Notes: generated by a model not told the origin, from the letters alone. A stretch of DNA of 64,000 nucleotides from Emticicia sp. BO119 (GCF_013912375.1 NZ_JACETV010000001.1:310001-374000); one strand, 5' to 3'. Numbered from the stretch's first letter, positions 15,564 through 25,100 are shown. Numbers and translations: made by a program.

Positions 15564-16369
15564 TAAATATTGGTGTCATTAATAAGACTGGTAGAATAAG
15601 CCAGGCAGATATGCGTAGAGCAGTTGAGGCTTTTCAAATTCAGGTGAGCAGGGATTTGGCTCCTGTGTATGGAGTTGATGCTATAATCAGATCTTACAAC
15701 GTCGAATCTGACGCGCCTGCAGGAACCTGGTTTACCTGGATAGTAGATAATATTGATTTGGCCGGTTTGAATGGGTATCACTTTATTGATAATTCTGCCT
15801 CTAAGGTCATCGGTACTGGTCAAAAGGGATATGCAGTAGGTGCCAATTCCGGTCTGCCATATGGCATAGTGGCTTATAGAGCTGATAACTGGACAATTGT
15901 GACCAGCCATGAAATTATTGAAAAGCTGGTGAATCCTTACCTGGACAAACAAGCGGCCAATGTCGATGTAGACAAAGACGGCAATGCCAGTGAAGATATG
16001 CTAATGGAAATTGCTGACCCTGTTCAGGCGAATGCGTATTCTATCAATGGTGTTCAGGTGACGAATTTTGTGTATCCGGAATATTATACGGATGCTGTTG
16101 CTTTAGCCGGCAGAAAGTATGACTACATGGGAGTCATTGCTGGGCCCAAAGAAATTGCTGAGGGCGGTTACTTCTCTTTTAAGCGTGGTGGGCAATGGTG
16201 GCAGGGATTCAAAACCTTAAATGTAGTGCTTTACAAGAAAATTTCGGAGAAGAAAGAACTAACCGCCACCGAATTAGAGCGTCTCATCAGACAAATATTC
16301 TGGGTGGTTTTTGGCATTATCGCAACTTCAGTACTGATAAATTACCTTATTAAAAAATTGAGAAAATGA
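15560..16369 (+). CDS. Tail-anchored protein with metallopeptidase-like motif
   Basis: 269 residues. The sequence TIVTSHEIIEKLVNP carries an HE-x-x-E/H-like arrangement, and DVDVDKDG-like and AYSINGVQVTNFVYPEYY segments follow. This resembles zinc-dependent peptidase-like proteins, but a third metal ligand cannot be fixed by eye. The C-terminal span (IFWVVFGIIATSVLINYLI) ends in KKLRK. ATGA overlaps couple it to the genes on both sides. It could process virion proteins or act on the envelope. The enzyme call is tentative. Confidence 0.45.
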   Translation: MINIGVINKTGRISQADMRRAVEAFQIQVSRDLAPVYGVDAIIRSYNVESDAPAGTWFTWIVDNIDLAGLNGYHFIDNSASKVIGTGQKGYAVGANSGLPYGIVAYRADNWTIVTSHEIIEKLVNPYLDKQAANVDVDKDGNASEDMLMEIADPVQANAYSINGVQVTNFVYPEYYTDAVALAGRKYDYMGVIAGPKEIAEGGYFSFKRGGQWWQGFKTLNVVLYKKISEKKELTATELERLIRQIFWVVFGIIATSVLINYLIKKLRK

Positions 16370-16899
16370 ATACTTTACCTAAACAACAAGGCGACCCTGT
16401 ATATGCTGTGCAGGATGGTGTATATGTCTATGAAAGTGCAGATATTAATTCGGCTAAGATGGGTAATTTCTTAACTGGTGGCGACTCGCAGTTTAATAAA
16501 TTTGACCTGATAGGCTCTTACAATGGTGAGCAGAATGGTAGCTTTTACCAGGTAACTACGACTGTTTGGGTAAGGGTTTTTCCTTTGCTGCCTAAGCAAA
16601 AGAAAACAGTAACCGGCTGGGTTTTAGGCAATCAGATTACCACCAACAGCAAAGAAGATGTAGCCAAAACCGAGCAAAAAAAGGAAGATGAGGATTTGCA
16701 GAAGTATCTGGATACATTAACTGGAGGTGATGATGCCGATAAGAAAAAATTAACCGGCAGCGGTAGTGGCGAAACCACCATCGATACCAACAATGTAATT
16801 ATTGGTTCTGTGATTGTCGTGACGATTATTGCTATAATCATTGGCCTCATTCGAAGATTCAGAAATAAACCGAGTGTTTCTAAACCTTTAAAATCCTAA
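16366..16899 (+). CDS. Tail-anchored SH3-like protein
   Basis: 177 residues. The head (GDPVYAVQDGVYVYESADIN ... WVRVFPLL ... TGWVLGNQI) has the strand pattern of a small SH3-like barrel ending in GWV, related in layout to the heads of the genes at 14332 and 15069. A charged linker (EQKKEDEDLQKYLD) leads to one span (VIIGSVIVVTIIAIIIGLI) and a basic tail (RRFRNKPSVSKPLKS). Overlaps the previous gene by 4 bases. Confidence 0.5.
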   Translation: MNTLPKQQGDPVYAVQDGVYVYESADINSAKMGNFLTGGDSQFNKFDLIGSYNGEQNGSFYQVTTTVWVRVFPLLPKQKKTVTGWVLGNQITTNSKEDVAKTEQKKEDEDLQKYLDTLTGGDDADKKKLTGSGSGETTIDTNNVIIGSVIVVTIIAIIIGLIRRFRNKPSVSKPLKS

Positions 16900-16905
16900 A
16901 TCTCT

Positions 16906-17247
16906 ATGGCTGTTTTGACCACTATATTAGCGACCATTGGTTCACTGGCTAAGCCTATCGCTGATATTATTGTTTCAAAGGATAATTTGAAACTACAAAA
17001 AGTCAGTCTGGAGCAACTTCAGGAGCAGGTGGAGATTGCCAAACAGGAGAACGACAAGCAAAAGATTGTCCTGGCTCAAAAGGCGCTTGAACTTAAACAA
17101 GAGGAGGCACAGCAAGAAACCAACCAGAAAGTGTTGCAGGGGGTAGTAGTGATTGCATCTCTGGGACTGTTAGGTACAATTATGTATTTTTTATTTGGTA
17201 AAGTAAATAACCCAAAAATTTCGTCGTCACCCACTAAAACCCCTTGA
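16906..17247 (+). CDS. Coiled-coil single-span protein, last gene of the block
   Basis: 113 residues. A hydrophobic N-terminal patch is followed by a long Gln/Lys/Glu-rich helix likely to form a coiled coil (LEQLQEQVEIAKQENDKQK) and one C-terminal span (GVVVIASLGLLGTIMYFLF). Small coiled-coil one-span proteins occur as phage lysis or virion accessories. The stop lies within the terminator that closes the block. Confidence 0.5.
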   Translation: MAVLTTILATIGSLAKPIADIIVSKDNLKLQKVSLEQLQEQVEIAKQENDKQKIVLAQKALELKQEEAQQETNQKVLQGVVVIASLGLLGTIMYFLFGKVNNPKISSSPTKTP

Positions 17248-17265
17248 TGTTTCTTGGGGTTTTGT
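17236..17265 (+). terminator. Rho-independent terminator closing the structural block
   Basis: AAAACCCC pairs with GGGGTTTT around a 12-base loop, followed by GTTAAAA. The stop codon of the preceding gene is inside the loop. It separates the plus-strand virion-type genes from the minus-strand cargo that follows. Confidence 0.75.
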
Positions 17266-17382
17266 TAAAATTTATAATGAAGATCATTCTTATTTTACTA
17301 CTACATTAATTTGCTCTTTAATGCATGTTATTTTAAAAAAATATTATTGTTTAATTTACAGTCTCAATGATTATCCAGATAT

Positions 17383-18309
17383 TTATTTTTCGTAATGTTT
17401 TGCCTCTATTTCACTTGAAATAACTATACTAAATGGGACCTTTGTTTTATTACAATTTTCATCAAAATAGGTTACGACTCCACTTCTAATTTTATCATAC
17501 CAAATAATTGACCATTTTGAACCTTTGTTACCATCAAGTTCAAGACTTACATTATAAGTTTCTGTTGTACTTAATTCATGACCAATTAATTCTTCAACCT
17601 GTGATGTAATTTTTGTTTCAATAGATTTTTTTAAAGTACCCCCAAGTGGGATACCAAAACCTATTTCAGAACTATTTCCATTTGATTTAGTATCTGTGAT
17701 TGATTTCTCTAAATTTACAACATGAGAAATGGTTCTTTGTCGTTCAATTTTGAGTTTTGAACCTGGAGCAACAAATTGATGCTGTACATCAGATACTTTT
17801 CTATTCTCTGAAATAATATCTACAAGTATTGAGTCACAATTTTTCTTATCAACAGGTGTTTCTTCAGTATCCACTCGCCTATATTTTGTAAGATATATTT
17901 CTGAATTATTAAGACTAGGTACAAATACTGCGTCTTCAATTAGCGTATTATCTTTTAAATGAAATGTAGTGCTTTTCTCATGTCTAATTTGAAACCACCC
18001 TAAAGATATTCGGGTACCATAGAATAAATTTTTATTTGTTTTATCTTGCCGAATATTTTTTACGAATATACTACCAGCTTTAATTGCCAAATTATCATGG
18101 GTAGTCCATAATCTCCCTTTAGAAATTATTACAGTAAACGGAATTCGAGGAAAGTCGGCAGTTGATGAATCACATTCCCATTCTCCATCTATCGATAAAC
18201 TATCTCCAACAGCAACATCTTCAATTTCTGGATAATTATTATAGCAACTGTTTAAAAAAATGAAAATTATAGGAATAGAAAAGATTAACTTACATTTAAA
18301 TTTATTCAT
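17383..18309 (-). CDS. Lipoprotein of unknown function, 308 aa
   Basis: A signal peptide ends in a lipobox (IIFIFLNSC, Cys ~22), so the mature protein is a lipoprotein. The body is beta-rich, with GEWECDSSTADF near the start, and repeats a pattern of Lys/Ser/Thr strands. No catalytic motif or known family is seen. It stands alone and is more AT-rich than the virion block, as is all the cargo up to 39.4 kb. The ~340 bases upstream (18,310-18,650) are AT-rich and hold no gene, hairpin or promoter box that I can support. Confidence 0.55.
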   Translation of the reverse strand: MNKFKCKLIFSIPIIFIFLNSCYNNYPEIEDVAVGDSLSIDGEWECDSSTADFPRIPFTVIISKGRLWTTHDNLAIKAGSIFVKNIRQDKTNKNLFYGTRISLGWFQIRHEKSTTFHLKDNTLIEDAVFVPSLNNSEIYLTKYRRVDTEETPVDKKNCDSILVDIISENRKVSDVQHQFVAPGSKLKIERQRTISHVVNLEKSITDTKSNGNSSEIGFGIPLGGTLKKSIETKITSQVEELIGHELSTTETYNVSLELDGNKGSKWSIIWYDKIRSGVVTYFDENCNKTKVPFSIVISSEIEAKHYEK

Positions 18310-18650
18310 TTTAATGATTTATTTAGATGAATGTATATTTTTAATGATTTAATATAATTATGGATTAGAAAATTAGTTTATTGTTTTGTTCCTAATTTTA
18401 TCTATAAATATTCGAAAAATCAATTCTTTAACTTTATCTTATTTATTAGAATTTATATCGAATAAGAGTTTATAGCCTATGAATTTAAAAACAAAGCCTT
18501 ATTCAATCAACTTTTAAGCAAGTTTACTCGGTGGATGAATATACAATTAGATTATAATCAACGCCTCCTGAAAATCATCGGGTAGAGTAAATTTAAAATC
18601 TAACTACTAAAACCTTATTCGATATGAACTCTATTCTTTAATTTTTTTTA

Positions 18651-19769
18651 TTATAACTTTTTTAAAATAGCCGCTATGGTTTCTTTTAATATACCAACCT
18701 CTTCTGAATTAAGGGAATCACCATCTTTTGCCTCACGATTTGTTTTCTCAGCAAACTTCTCTATAATAATCTTTCTTTGTTCGTTATCTGGACTACTTAT
18801 TTTTAAAGCAATATAGAGCTTTCTAATAACCAAATCTTCATTCTCACATCTTATTTGATGCTCAATATTTGAGTTATATTGTTTGATTAAAAAACGTAAA
18901 ATAGAAAATAGGAAAGTTCCAATTATTAATCCGATTGACACCCTTTTTATTATTTCATTTGTTTGATACTGAGGCTTTTGCGTCTCTATTTCTGCAATTT
19001 TTATTAAATTATTTATATTCAATGCAGACTTGTATAGTTGTTGTTTAAAAGTAATTTCTTCATTTAGCAGCGTATTTAATTTAGTTATTTCATTATTGAT
19101 CCTATCACTAAATATTTGATTGGTGGAATATTCTTGAATTACTTCTTTTAAGGTAATTAAATTTTTGTCTTTATAGAAATTTGTTATCGCATTGTTTATA
19201 GCACGTACATCAGTTGAAGTAGAATCAAAAACCTCCATTGTTGTTCTAATTTCTTCTAAATTTTTCTTAATTTGTATTTCCTTGTCTAATTGATTGTCAT
19301 TTGATAGCAAGACTATTATTTCTTGATTCTCATTCCTGATTTTTTCGAGTGATGCAGCAAAACTGTATTCATGATTTTTTATTAACAAGTAAGCAAATAG
19401 AAAAATAGAACAAATAAAATGAAAACCTACGCTAAATGAGGTATAAAAAAACTGATTAGCCTTTCTTTTGAATTCTACTTTATTATCTTCTAATTTCCCT
19501 ATCATAAAAGGAATATAATCAATACCTAATTGTTCATCTTTTTCACCTTTAGGTAGAGAGGTATTGAAAATTGTATTGAATTTTGAATTTTTCAATATGT
19601 CCTTAAGGATGCTATTTGCTAAAATACCAGCTTCAATTCTATTTTGAGGGCTTAAATTAGGAGTAAATTTGTCATAAAGTCTAATAGTTAAATAAACAAA
19701 ATAACTAATCGTAGTAAGCCAAATTAATGAATTAATTATTTCTGAAATTTCCAATCCTGGTATAAACAT
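18651..19769 (-). CDS. Multi-span coiled-coil membrane protein, probably incomplete at its 5' end
   Basis: 372 residues from the first usable ATG. Spans are visible near residues 15-30 (LIWLTTISYFVYLTI), 110-130 (SVGFHFICSIFLFAYLLI) and 275-295 (VSIGLIIGTFLFSILRFLI), with a long Glu/Lys/Asn/Leu-rich helical region between the last two. The same frame stays open upstream to about position 20,085 and encodes two more strongly hydrophobic stretches (ALIIVLTLFVVLIIYLI and FIIVSTPILIFIFNFI) without an ATG, GTG or TTG. The true protein was probably longer, and the 5' end may be frameshifted or start at a rare codon. Family unknown. Confidence 0.5.
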   Translation of the reverse strand: MFIPGLEISEIINSLIWLTTISYFVYLTIRLYDKFTPNLSPQNRIEAGILANSILKDILKNSKFNTIFNTSLPKGEKDEQLGIDYIPFMIGKLEDNKVEFKRKANQFFYTSFSVGFHFICSIFLFAYLLIKNHEYSFAASLEKIRNENQEIIVLLSNDNQLDKEIQIKKNLEEIRTTMEVFDSTSTDVRAINNAITNFYKDKNLITLKEVIQEYSTNQIFSDRINNEITKLNTLLNEEITFKQQLYKSALNINNLIKIAEIETQKPQYQTNEIIKRVSIGLIIGTFLFSILRFLIKQYNSNIEHQIRCENEDLVIRKLYIALKISSPDNEQRKIIIEKFAEKTNREAKDGDSLNSEEVGILKETIAAILKKL

Positions 19770-20131
19770 TCCAAATTCATAAAAAGATTTATCTATGATT
19801 CTACTTGGAATAAAATTGAAAATGAAAATTAGAATAGGAGTTGAAACTATTATAAAAATCTCATTTTTATTTTTAATTGTTTGTTTCTTGATAGAGTTAC
19901 GGAGCCGGGATATTAAATAAATAATTAATACTACAAACAGGGTTAGTACAATAATTAAAGCAACTGAAATAAATGATTGGAAAAGACTTCTTAAATGAAA
20001 ATTGATAGTTATAATGTTTTTTATGGTAGTTACAATACATTTTTTAAATATAGTAAGATTATCTTTTGCAATAATAAAAATTATTTTTCGGACTAAATCA
20101 TGCTATTTATTTGAGAACGATTATAATAATT

Positions 20132-21204
20132 ATGAAGAAAATCCCTTTTTTTTATACCAGTCTCAGTTTTTGCGCAAAGAAAAATTTCCTTCCCAATTGT
20201 GTTTTTATGGTTTGAATATAAATGATGGAGCTTGGATTAATAATTTAAGATTTTTACAGAATTTGGTCTGAATGTTAAAATTGATAATAACAGATATTTT
20301 AGCGGTGCGTCTGGGAGTGTAAACTGTCTTGGTTTTTGTTTAAATGCAGATAATGATAATTCTAAAAGTATGTTAAACCGGAATGCTGGGAACGGTGGAA
20401 TTTATGGTGATGTTCAGGAATTTAGCAATCCTATAGATGGTAATAACGATGTTTTTGTGATAAATTTTGATGTAGGTAATTGTAGTAATGGAAATCAGTC
20501 GGCCATTGTAAAACAGGGTTTTGCATTAGGATTAGCGATAAGAAAATCTTAGAAGCTACGTAAGCTAACAATGTTATTTTGGTTGGCAATAGTATGGGAG
20601 GGTTAGCCATCAGAGAGTAATTATTAAATAGCGCAAATTGGATAAACAAATATGGAAGACATTGTGTTGCTAATGTCGTGACAGCTGGAACATCGCACGG
20701 AGGAGGTGATTTGAATTTATTAGGACTATTTTACTCTGAAGCTGTAAGGGATTTAAGAACTCAATATTATACTGGTACTAATGGAGTTTATCTTTTTGGG
20801 GGCCTTGAAAATGCTTCTACTATGTCACCTAATTTGCTAACTAATTATCAAAATATTGATGTTAATTGTAATGGTATAATTGGAGAAAGAATTTTAGGAT
20901 TAAATAAAATTCCATTGCCTAATGATGTTACTTTTATAAGTATAGTTGGTAATTCTACATTTTTAATTGATATTGTTGTGACTGAATTTAGCCAAAATCT
21001 TACCAATTTTCAAAAATCATCTTCTCTTTATAATACCTTCAATATTAAAGGTCCAATGTACCTAGTAAGAAAATTTACTCTAAGCATGTAATTTCAGATG
21101 GCTCGCCTGTAACAATTAATCTTGGTAGTAATTCTTCTGGAGTTTATTTGGTGCATATTAAATTCAAAGATAATCTAAAGACTTTGAAGGTAATTATAGA
21201 ATAA
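20132..21204 (+). pseudogene. Decayed T9SS-secreted lipase/esterase
   Basis: Pieces of one gene are spread over several frames. A degraded signal-peptide-like start lies near 20,132 (MKKIPFFYTSLSFC). At ~20,570-20,610 the frame reads NVILVGNSMGGLAIRE, the G-x-S-x-G nucleophile elbow of an alpha/beta hydrolase, flanked by in-frame stops. It continues as TAGTSHGGGDLNLLG through 21,090. The end at 21,105-21,204, in another frame, reads SSGVYLVHIKFKDNLKTLK then VIIE-stop, the T9SS type A sorting tail. At least two stops and two or more frameshifts break it, so it cannot make a full protein. Confidence 0.7.
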
Positions 21205-21260
21205 ATAGGTGTTAGAATGGTGTTGATCATAACGCCATATTTGACATACATGATCTAAAC

Positions 21261-21288
21261 AAAAAGGGCTATCATGCGATAGCCTTTT
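21261..21288 (+). terminator. Terminator hairpin
   Basis: AAAAAGGGCTATC pairs with GATAGCCTTTT around the loop ATGC. The stem is perfect over 11 bp with A- and T-rich outer ends, so it can work in both directions: for the decayed gene on the plus strand and for the polymerase operon on the minus strand. Confidence 0.75.
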
Positions 21289-21379
21289 GACCTTATTATC
21301 TATAGTTAAAAATAATTTTATATAGGGTTTGCCTACTTTTCAAAGTTAGTAGAATCATATGTGTAAATCAAATCTTACT

Positions 21380-21661
21380 TTACTCTAAATTTATCCCCTT
21401 TAACAACGCAGATATATATTGACTTTTGATTAAATAGTCCGCAATTTCTTCATCAACTTCGACTGGGCTTATTCTTGTTAGGTGCTTAACAAAAATAGCA
21501 TTATTCTCTACAACTACATTTCCAGTAATAGATATTTCTTTAAAATCAGCGCCTTTTACAATGTAAAGAATATCTTCTTCAATGCGGTCAATATAATTAC
21601 CTACAATTGTATTCGCATGCTGATTTGTTGGATGATATTGTATATTATCATGTAGTGCCAT
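21380..21661 (-). CDS. Small protein downstream of the polymerase, 93 aa
   Basis: Starts 14 bases after the DNA polymerase stop, so it is almost certainly in the same operon. Beta-rich N-terminal half (NYIDRIEEDILYIVKGADF, EISITGNVVVENNAIF) and a helical end; no span. Family not recognised. Its coupling to the polymerase suggests a partner or a regulator, but the sequence alone does not show which. Confidence 0.5.
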   Translation of the reverse strand: MALHDNIQYHPTNQHANTIVGNYIDRIEEDILYIVKGADFKEISITGNVVVENNAIFVKHLTRISPVEVDEEIADYLIKSQYISALLKGINLE

Positions 21662-21675
21662 AAGTGTAATAGATA

Positions 21676-24657
21676 TTAATCTGAAATTAAAAAAGATTCT
21701 TCATAAACAGTAGGTTTATTTTCCATTCGGGGGTCAGGTTGAATAGCAAGTTTTTCCATTTCATTTACATTTAGTGAAAAGAAACCGAATTCTTCTATTA
21801 CAACTCCTCTAAGCTGGTAAACCCCATTTCCTCTGAAAGGGTATTTATCATAGCTTTTTGAAAAATGAACTGTGTCAAAAAAATGACCTGTAGGGTCATA
21901 AAAATACCCGAAACACATCCGGTTCCCATTCTTATCTCGTAAGGGTTTGTAGGTAACAAGATAGCCAAATAATTCTATAAGTTTTCCTTTATATTTTGGT
22001 AAATCCAGTGCTGAAATTTTACTATCTATCGTATCAGTGCAATAGGAAAACGGAGGTTCAATCGAAAATTCCATAAACTCAATCTGGTCGTATATTTCCT
22101 CCAATCTGTAATCTATCAGTTCTGGTAGTTTAAAATCTACCTCAGGGTAGTCAAACAATGAATGTTTTTTGCTTGAGGGTTTGACTGGTCTATTAGCTAG
22201 AAACAAAGCATCCCATAATAGCTGTTTTTTTGAATATCCAAAACTCCTGAATGCACCTATCCGAATTAGAATAGTTAATTGTTCTACGCTTATATCTACA
22301 CGATGCACAAAGTTCGATAGGGAAGTAAAACTACCACCATTATTTCTTTCATTCAATAATTTTTCAATAGTCTTGACTTCTAAACCTTTCAGGAACACCC
22401 ACCCTAACCATAGCGTTTTACCTTTTAATTTTACAAAAATCTCACTTTCATTAATATCAGGTAATTCAATGACTCCACCACTTCTTTTTGCTTCATAGAT
22501 ATAAAATTCAGACCGATAAAAGCCGCCAAAATTATTGATAACAGCGGTAATGAATTCCAATGGATAATAGGTTTTCAGATAAAGGCTTTGGTAGCTTTCA
22601 ACAGCATAAGAGGCTGAATGTGCTTTGGAAAAGCTGTAAGAGGCAAAAGATTCTACCTGTCTCCAGACTTCCTTAGCCACTTCATCCGAATAGCCTATTG
22701 CTTTGCAATTAGCAAACCACTTTTGGGTAACTCTCTCGAATTCTGCCCGTGAACGATGCTTACCGGACATGGCTCTGCGCAATATATCTGCCTCTGATAA
22801 TTCGAGGCCCGCAAATTCATGGGCTACTTTCAGTACATCTTCCTGATAGATCATTACTCCATACGTTTCGGATAATACTTCACCCATTTTGGGATGTAAG
22901 TGTTTAATCAGGTTAGGGTTATGGTGTCTTTCAATGTAAGCTTTCATCATGCCGCTACTGGAAACACCTGGACGAATGATAGAACTCGCTGCTACCAAAG
23001 TTAAATAGTTATCACATCCTAACTTCCAAATGAGTTGTTGCATGGCCGGTGATTCCACATAGAAACATCCCATTGTTTCCCCGGTACTTAGCTGTGCATT
23101 AATTTTGGGGTCTTTCTTGAAATCGTTAATTCTTCTAATGTCTACATTGATTTGTTGATTTTCCCTAATATAATCTACAGCTGTTTTGATGTGACCTAAT
23201 CCACGTTGGGATAATATATCGAACTTGGCGAATCCTATCTCCTCCGCAACATACATGTCCCATTGACAAATCGGAAAGCCTTTCGGTACTGGTTGTAGAG
23301 CTGTATAATGAAATAAAGGCTTATCAGAAATAAGTATTCCTCCGGCATGAATAGATAGATTGTGTGGCATATCCTGCATGAGTGGAGCGTATTGCTTGAT
23401 GTATCTTACATATTCATTAGAAAAAACTTTTTCTGGGTATTTTAATAGTTCGTCTATTTCTGATTTTGGTAGGCCAAAAACTTTGCCTAGTTCTCTTACT
23501 GCAGAGTTCTTTTGATAGGTGTTATAAGTGGCGAGAAGACAAACATATTCCTTTCCATATCTATTAAATACGTACTCAATTATTTCGTTTCTCTCATCCC
23601 AACTGAAATCAATGTCAAAATCCGGTGGTGAGGTCCTGTGTTCGTTAATAAATCTTTCAAAGAAAAGGTCTAATTCCACGGGATCAACGTCAGTAATTCC
23701 CATGCAGTAGGCGACAATCGAGTTAGCCCCAGAACCTCTACCTACGTGGAAATAGCCTTGATTGTTTGCATACTTGATAATATCCCAGGTAATCAGGAAG
23801 TAAGATGAAAAATTCATGTCATCAATCACTTTTAATTCTTTTTCTATCCGCTCACGAATACCATCCGATATAGGTAAATATCGTTTGTTGGCGCCGTCGA
23901 GGGCTAACTTCCTGACTAGCTGTATATCATCTTCTTTTTTATTGGTGTAGAGTCTCTTATTTTTATTGATTTTATAATCAAAATCGTAATTACAGTTATT
24001 TATGACAAAAGCAGTATTCTTCAGTGCAGATTGACAGTGTTGAAACTTATTAAGAAGTTTATCTCTTTCGTAAAATAATTCTTCGCTATGCGCTTCAGCA
24101 CTTTTAGGTAATTTACTTAGTAATAAATTTTTGCCAATCGCCCTGAGTAACCGATGTAGATTAAAGGTAATTTTATCTGAAAAGGTAATAGAATGATAAG
24201 CTAATAGTTTTTCAAATCCATTATTTTTCTGGTATTTGTATAGTTTGATTAACTCCCAGTGCCTTACACCTATATATTCATTCTCATCCAATATATAATT
24301 GTTTTCAAGAAAGGTATAGGAGTAAATGGTAAAGCAATATTTGAACTTCATTCGGTGCGGGAATGGTTTCTTGGTAAGTAGATGCACACTAAGAAACTGA
24401 TTGATTTCAAACAATCCGTCTTGATTCTTTGCTAATGCAAAATATAGCATTTCATCGGTGTTTCTTATATCTACGCCAACCATCGGTTTTATATTTTCCT
24501 GCTTACATTCTTTTACAAAATCGAAAATGCCTGAAACATTATTAATATCTGTAAGAGCCAGACTTTTGAAGCCTGATTCTCTGGTCTTAGTGACCAAATC
24601 GGAAATGCTTAATGTGCCATAGCCGAGGCTATAGTAACTGTGTGAATTAAGGTACAT
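21676..24657 (-). CDS. DNA polymerase III alpha subunit (DnaE-type), solitary copy
   Basis: About 993 residues from the preferred ATG at 24657 (MYLNSHSYYSLGYG); an upstream ATG at 24690 would leave almost no leader after the promoter box at 24703-24710. Order: PHP domain, polymerase palm with GRGSGANSIVAYC and the catalytic SPPDFDIDF (~residue 350), fingers, helix-hairpin-helix region and C-terminal OB-like part. It is shorter than replicative DnaE, near DnaE2/ImuC length. The PHP metal motif is damaged: H-x-H is N-x-H and ALTDH is ALTDI, so no PHP exonuclease activity is expected. No imuA or imuB gene is nearby, so a role as the element's own polymerase is as likely as SOS mutagenesis. Confidence 0.8.
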   Translation of the reverse strand: MYLNSHSYYSLGYGTLSISDLVTKTRESGFKSLALTDINNVSGIFDFVKECKQENIKPMVGVDIRNTDEMLYFALAKNQDGLFEINQFLSVHLLTKKPFPHRMKFKYCFTIYSYTFLENNYILDENEYIGVRHWELIKLYKYQKNNGFEKLLAYHSITFSDKITFNLHRLLRAIGKNLLLSKLPKSAEAHSEELFYERDKLLNKFQHCQSALKNTAFVINNCNYDFDYKINKNKRLYTNKKEDDIQLVRKLALDGANKRYLPISDGIRERIEKELKVIDDMNFSSYFLITWDIIKYANNQGYFHVGRGSGANSIVAYCMGITDVDPVELDLFFERFINEHRTSPPDFDIDFSWDERNEIIEYVFNRYGKEYVCLLATYNTYQKNSAVRELGKVFGLPKSEIDELLKYPEKVFSNEYVRYIKQYAPLMQDMPHNLSIHAGGILISDKPLFHYTALQPVPKGFPICQWDMYVAEEIGFAKFDILSQRGLGHIKTAVDYIRENQQINVDIRRINDFKKDPKINAQLSTGETMGCFYVESPAMQQLIWKLGCDNYLTLVAASSIIRPGVSSSGMMKAYIERHHNPNLIKHLHPKMGEVLSETYGVMIYQEDVLKVAHEFAGLELSEADILRRAMSGKHRSRAEFERVTQKWFANCKAIGYSDEVAKEVWRQVESFASYSFSKAHSASYAVESYQSLYLKTYYPLEFITAVINNFGGFYRSEFYIYEAKRSGGVIELPDINESEIFVKLKGKTLWLGWVFLKGLEVKTIEKLLNERNNGGSFTSLSNFVHRVDISVEQLTILIRIGAFRSFGYSKKQLLWDALFLANRPVKPSSKKHSLFDYPEVDFKLPELIDYRLEEIYDQIEFMEFSIEPPFSYCTDTIDSKISALDLPKYKGKLIELFGYLVTYKPLRDKNGNRMCFGYFYDPTGHFFDTVHFSKSYDKYPFRGNGVYQLRGVVIEEFGFFSLNVNEMEKLAIQPDPRMENKPTVYEESFLISD

Positions 24658-24702
24658 GTGGAATTTTAAGTTTAGTTGATTTTTATGCAATAAATTTTAG
24701 CT

Positions 24703-24710
24703 CAAATATA
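24703..24710 (-). promoter_or_regulatory. Bacteroidota -7 promoter box for the polymerase operon
   Basis: Read on the minus strand the bases are TATATTTG, an exact TAnnTTTG box, 46 bases before the preferred polymerase start. The ~390 bases further upstream (24,711-25,100) hold no gene or hairpin that I can support. Confidence 0.45.
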
Positions 24711-25100
24711 GACCAGTATTTGGCGTGGGGGATTTGATGCGAAAGAAATGGGCAATAAGACATTTCTTCCGGCTTTGATTAAACGGAACCATAGGATTTA
24801 TAAGTAAAATTAACAAAATGGGGTTCTTCTAAAGAATCGATAGTATTTTAATTCAACAGCTCAGCAAAAGATTAAAAAAAGTAAGGCAGGAAGAAAGGAC
24901 TTAATCCAAATGTATAGAATAAAAATAATACGCACTGCTATACGTAAATATTAAATTTTTGCAAGAAATTAGCTTTCTACACGTTTTGTGGAGAGTTAAT
25001 AGTAGGGTATTTATAATGTATATAATTCTTAGATAAAACGAAATTACACAAATTGTTTACTACTTTTTCTAGCCGATTTTTATCAAATATTCGAAATTTC

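Noticed and set aside
20002-20271. An 89-codon frame opposite the membrane protein's upstream region
   Set aside because: It lies over the minus-strand frame that encodes hydrophobic segments and over the start of the decayed lipase; it has no recognisable protein character of its own.
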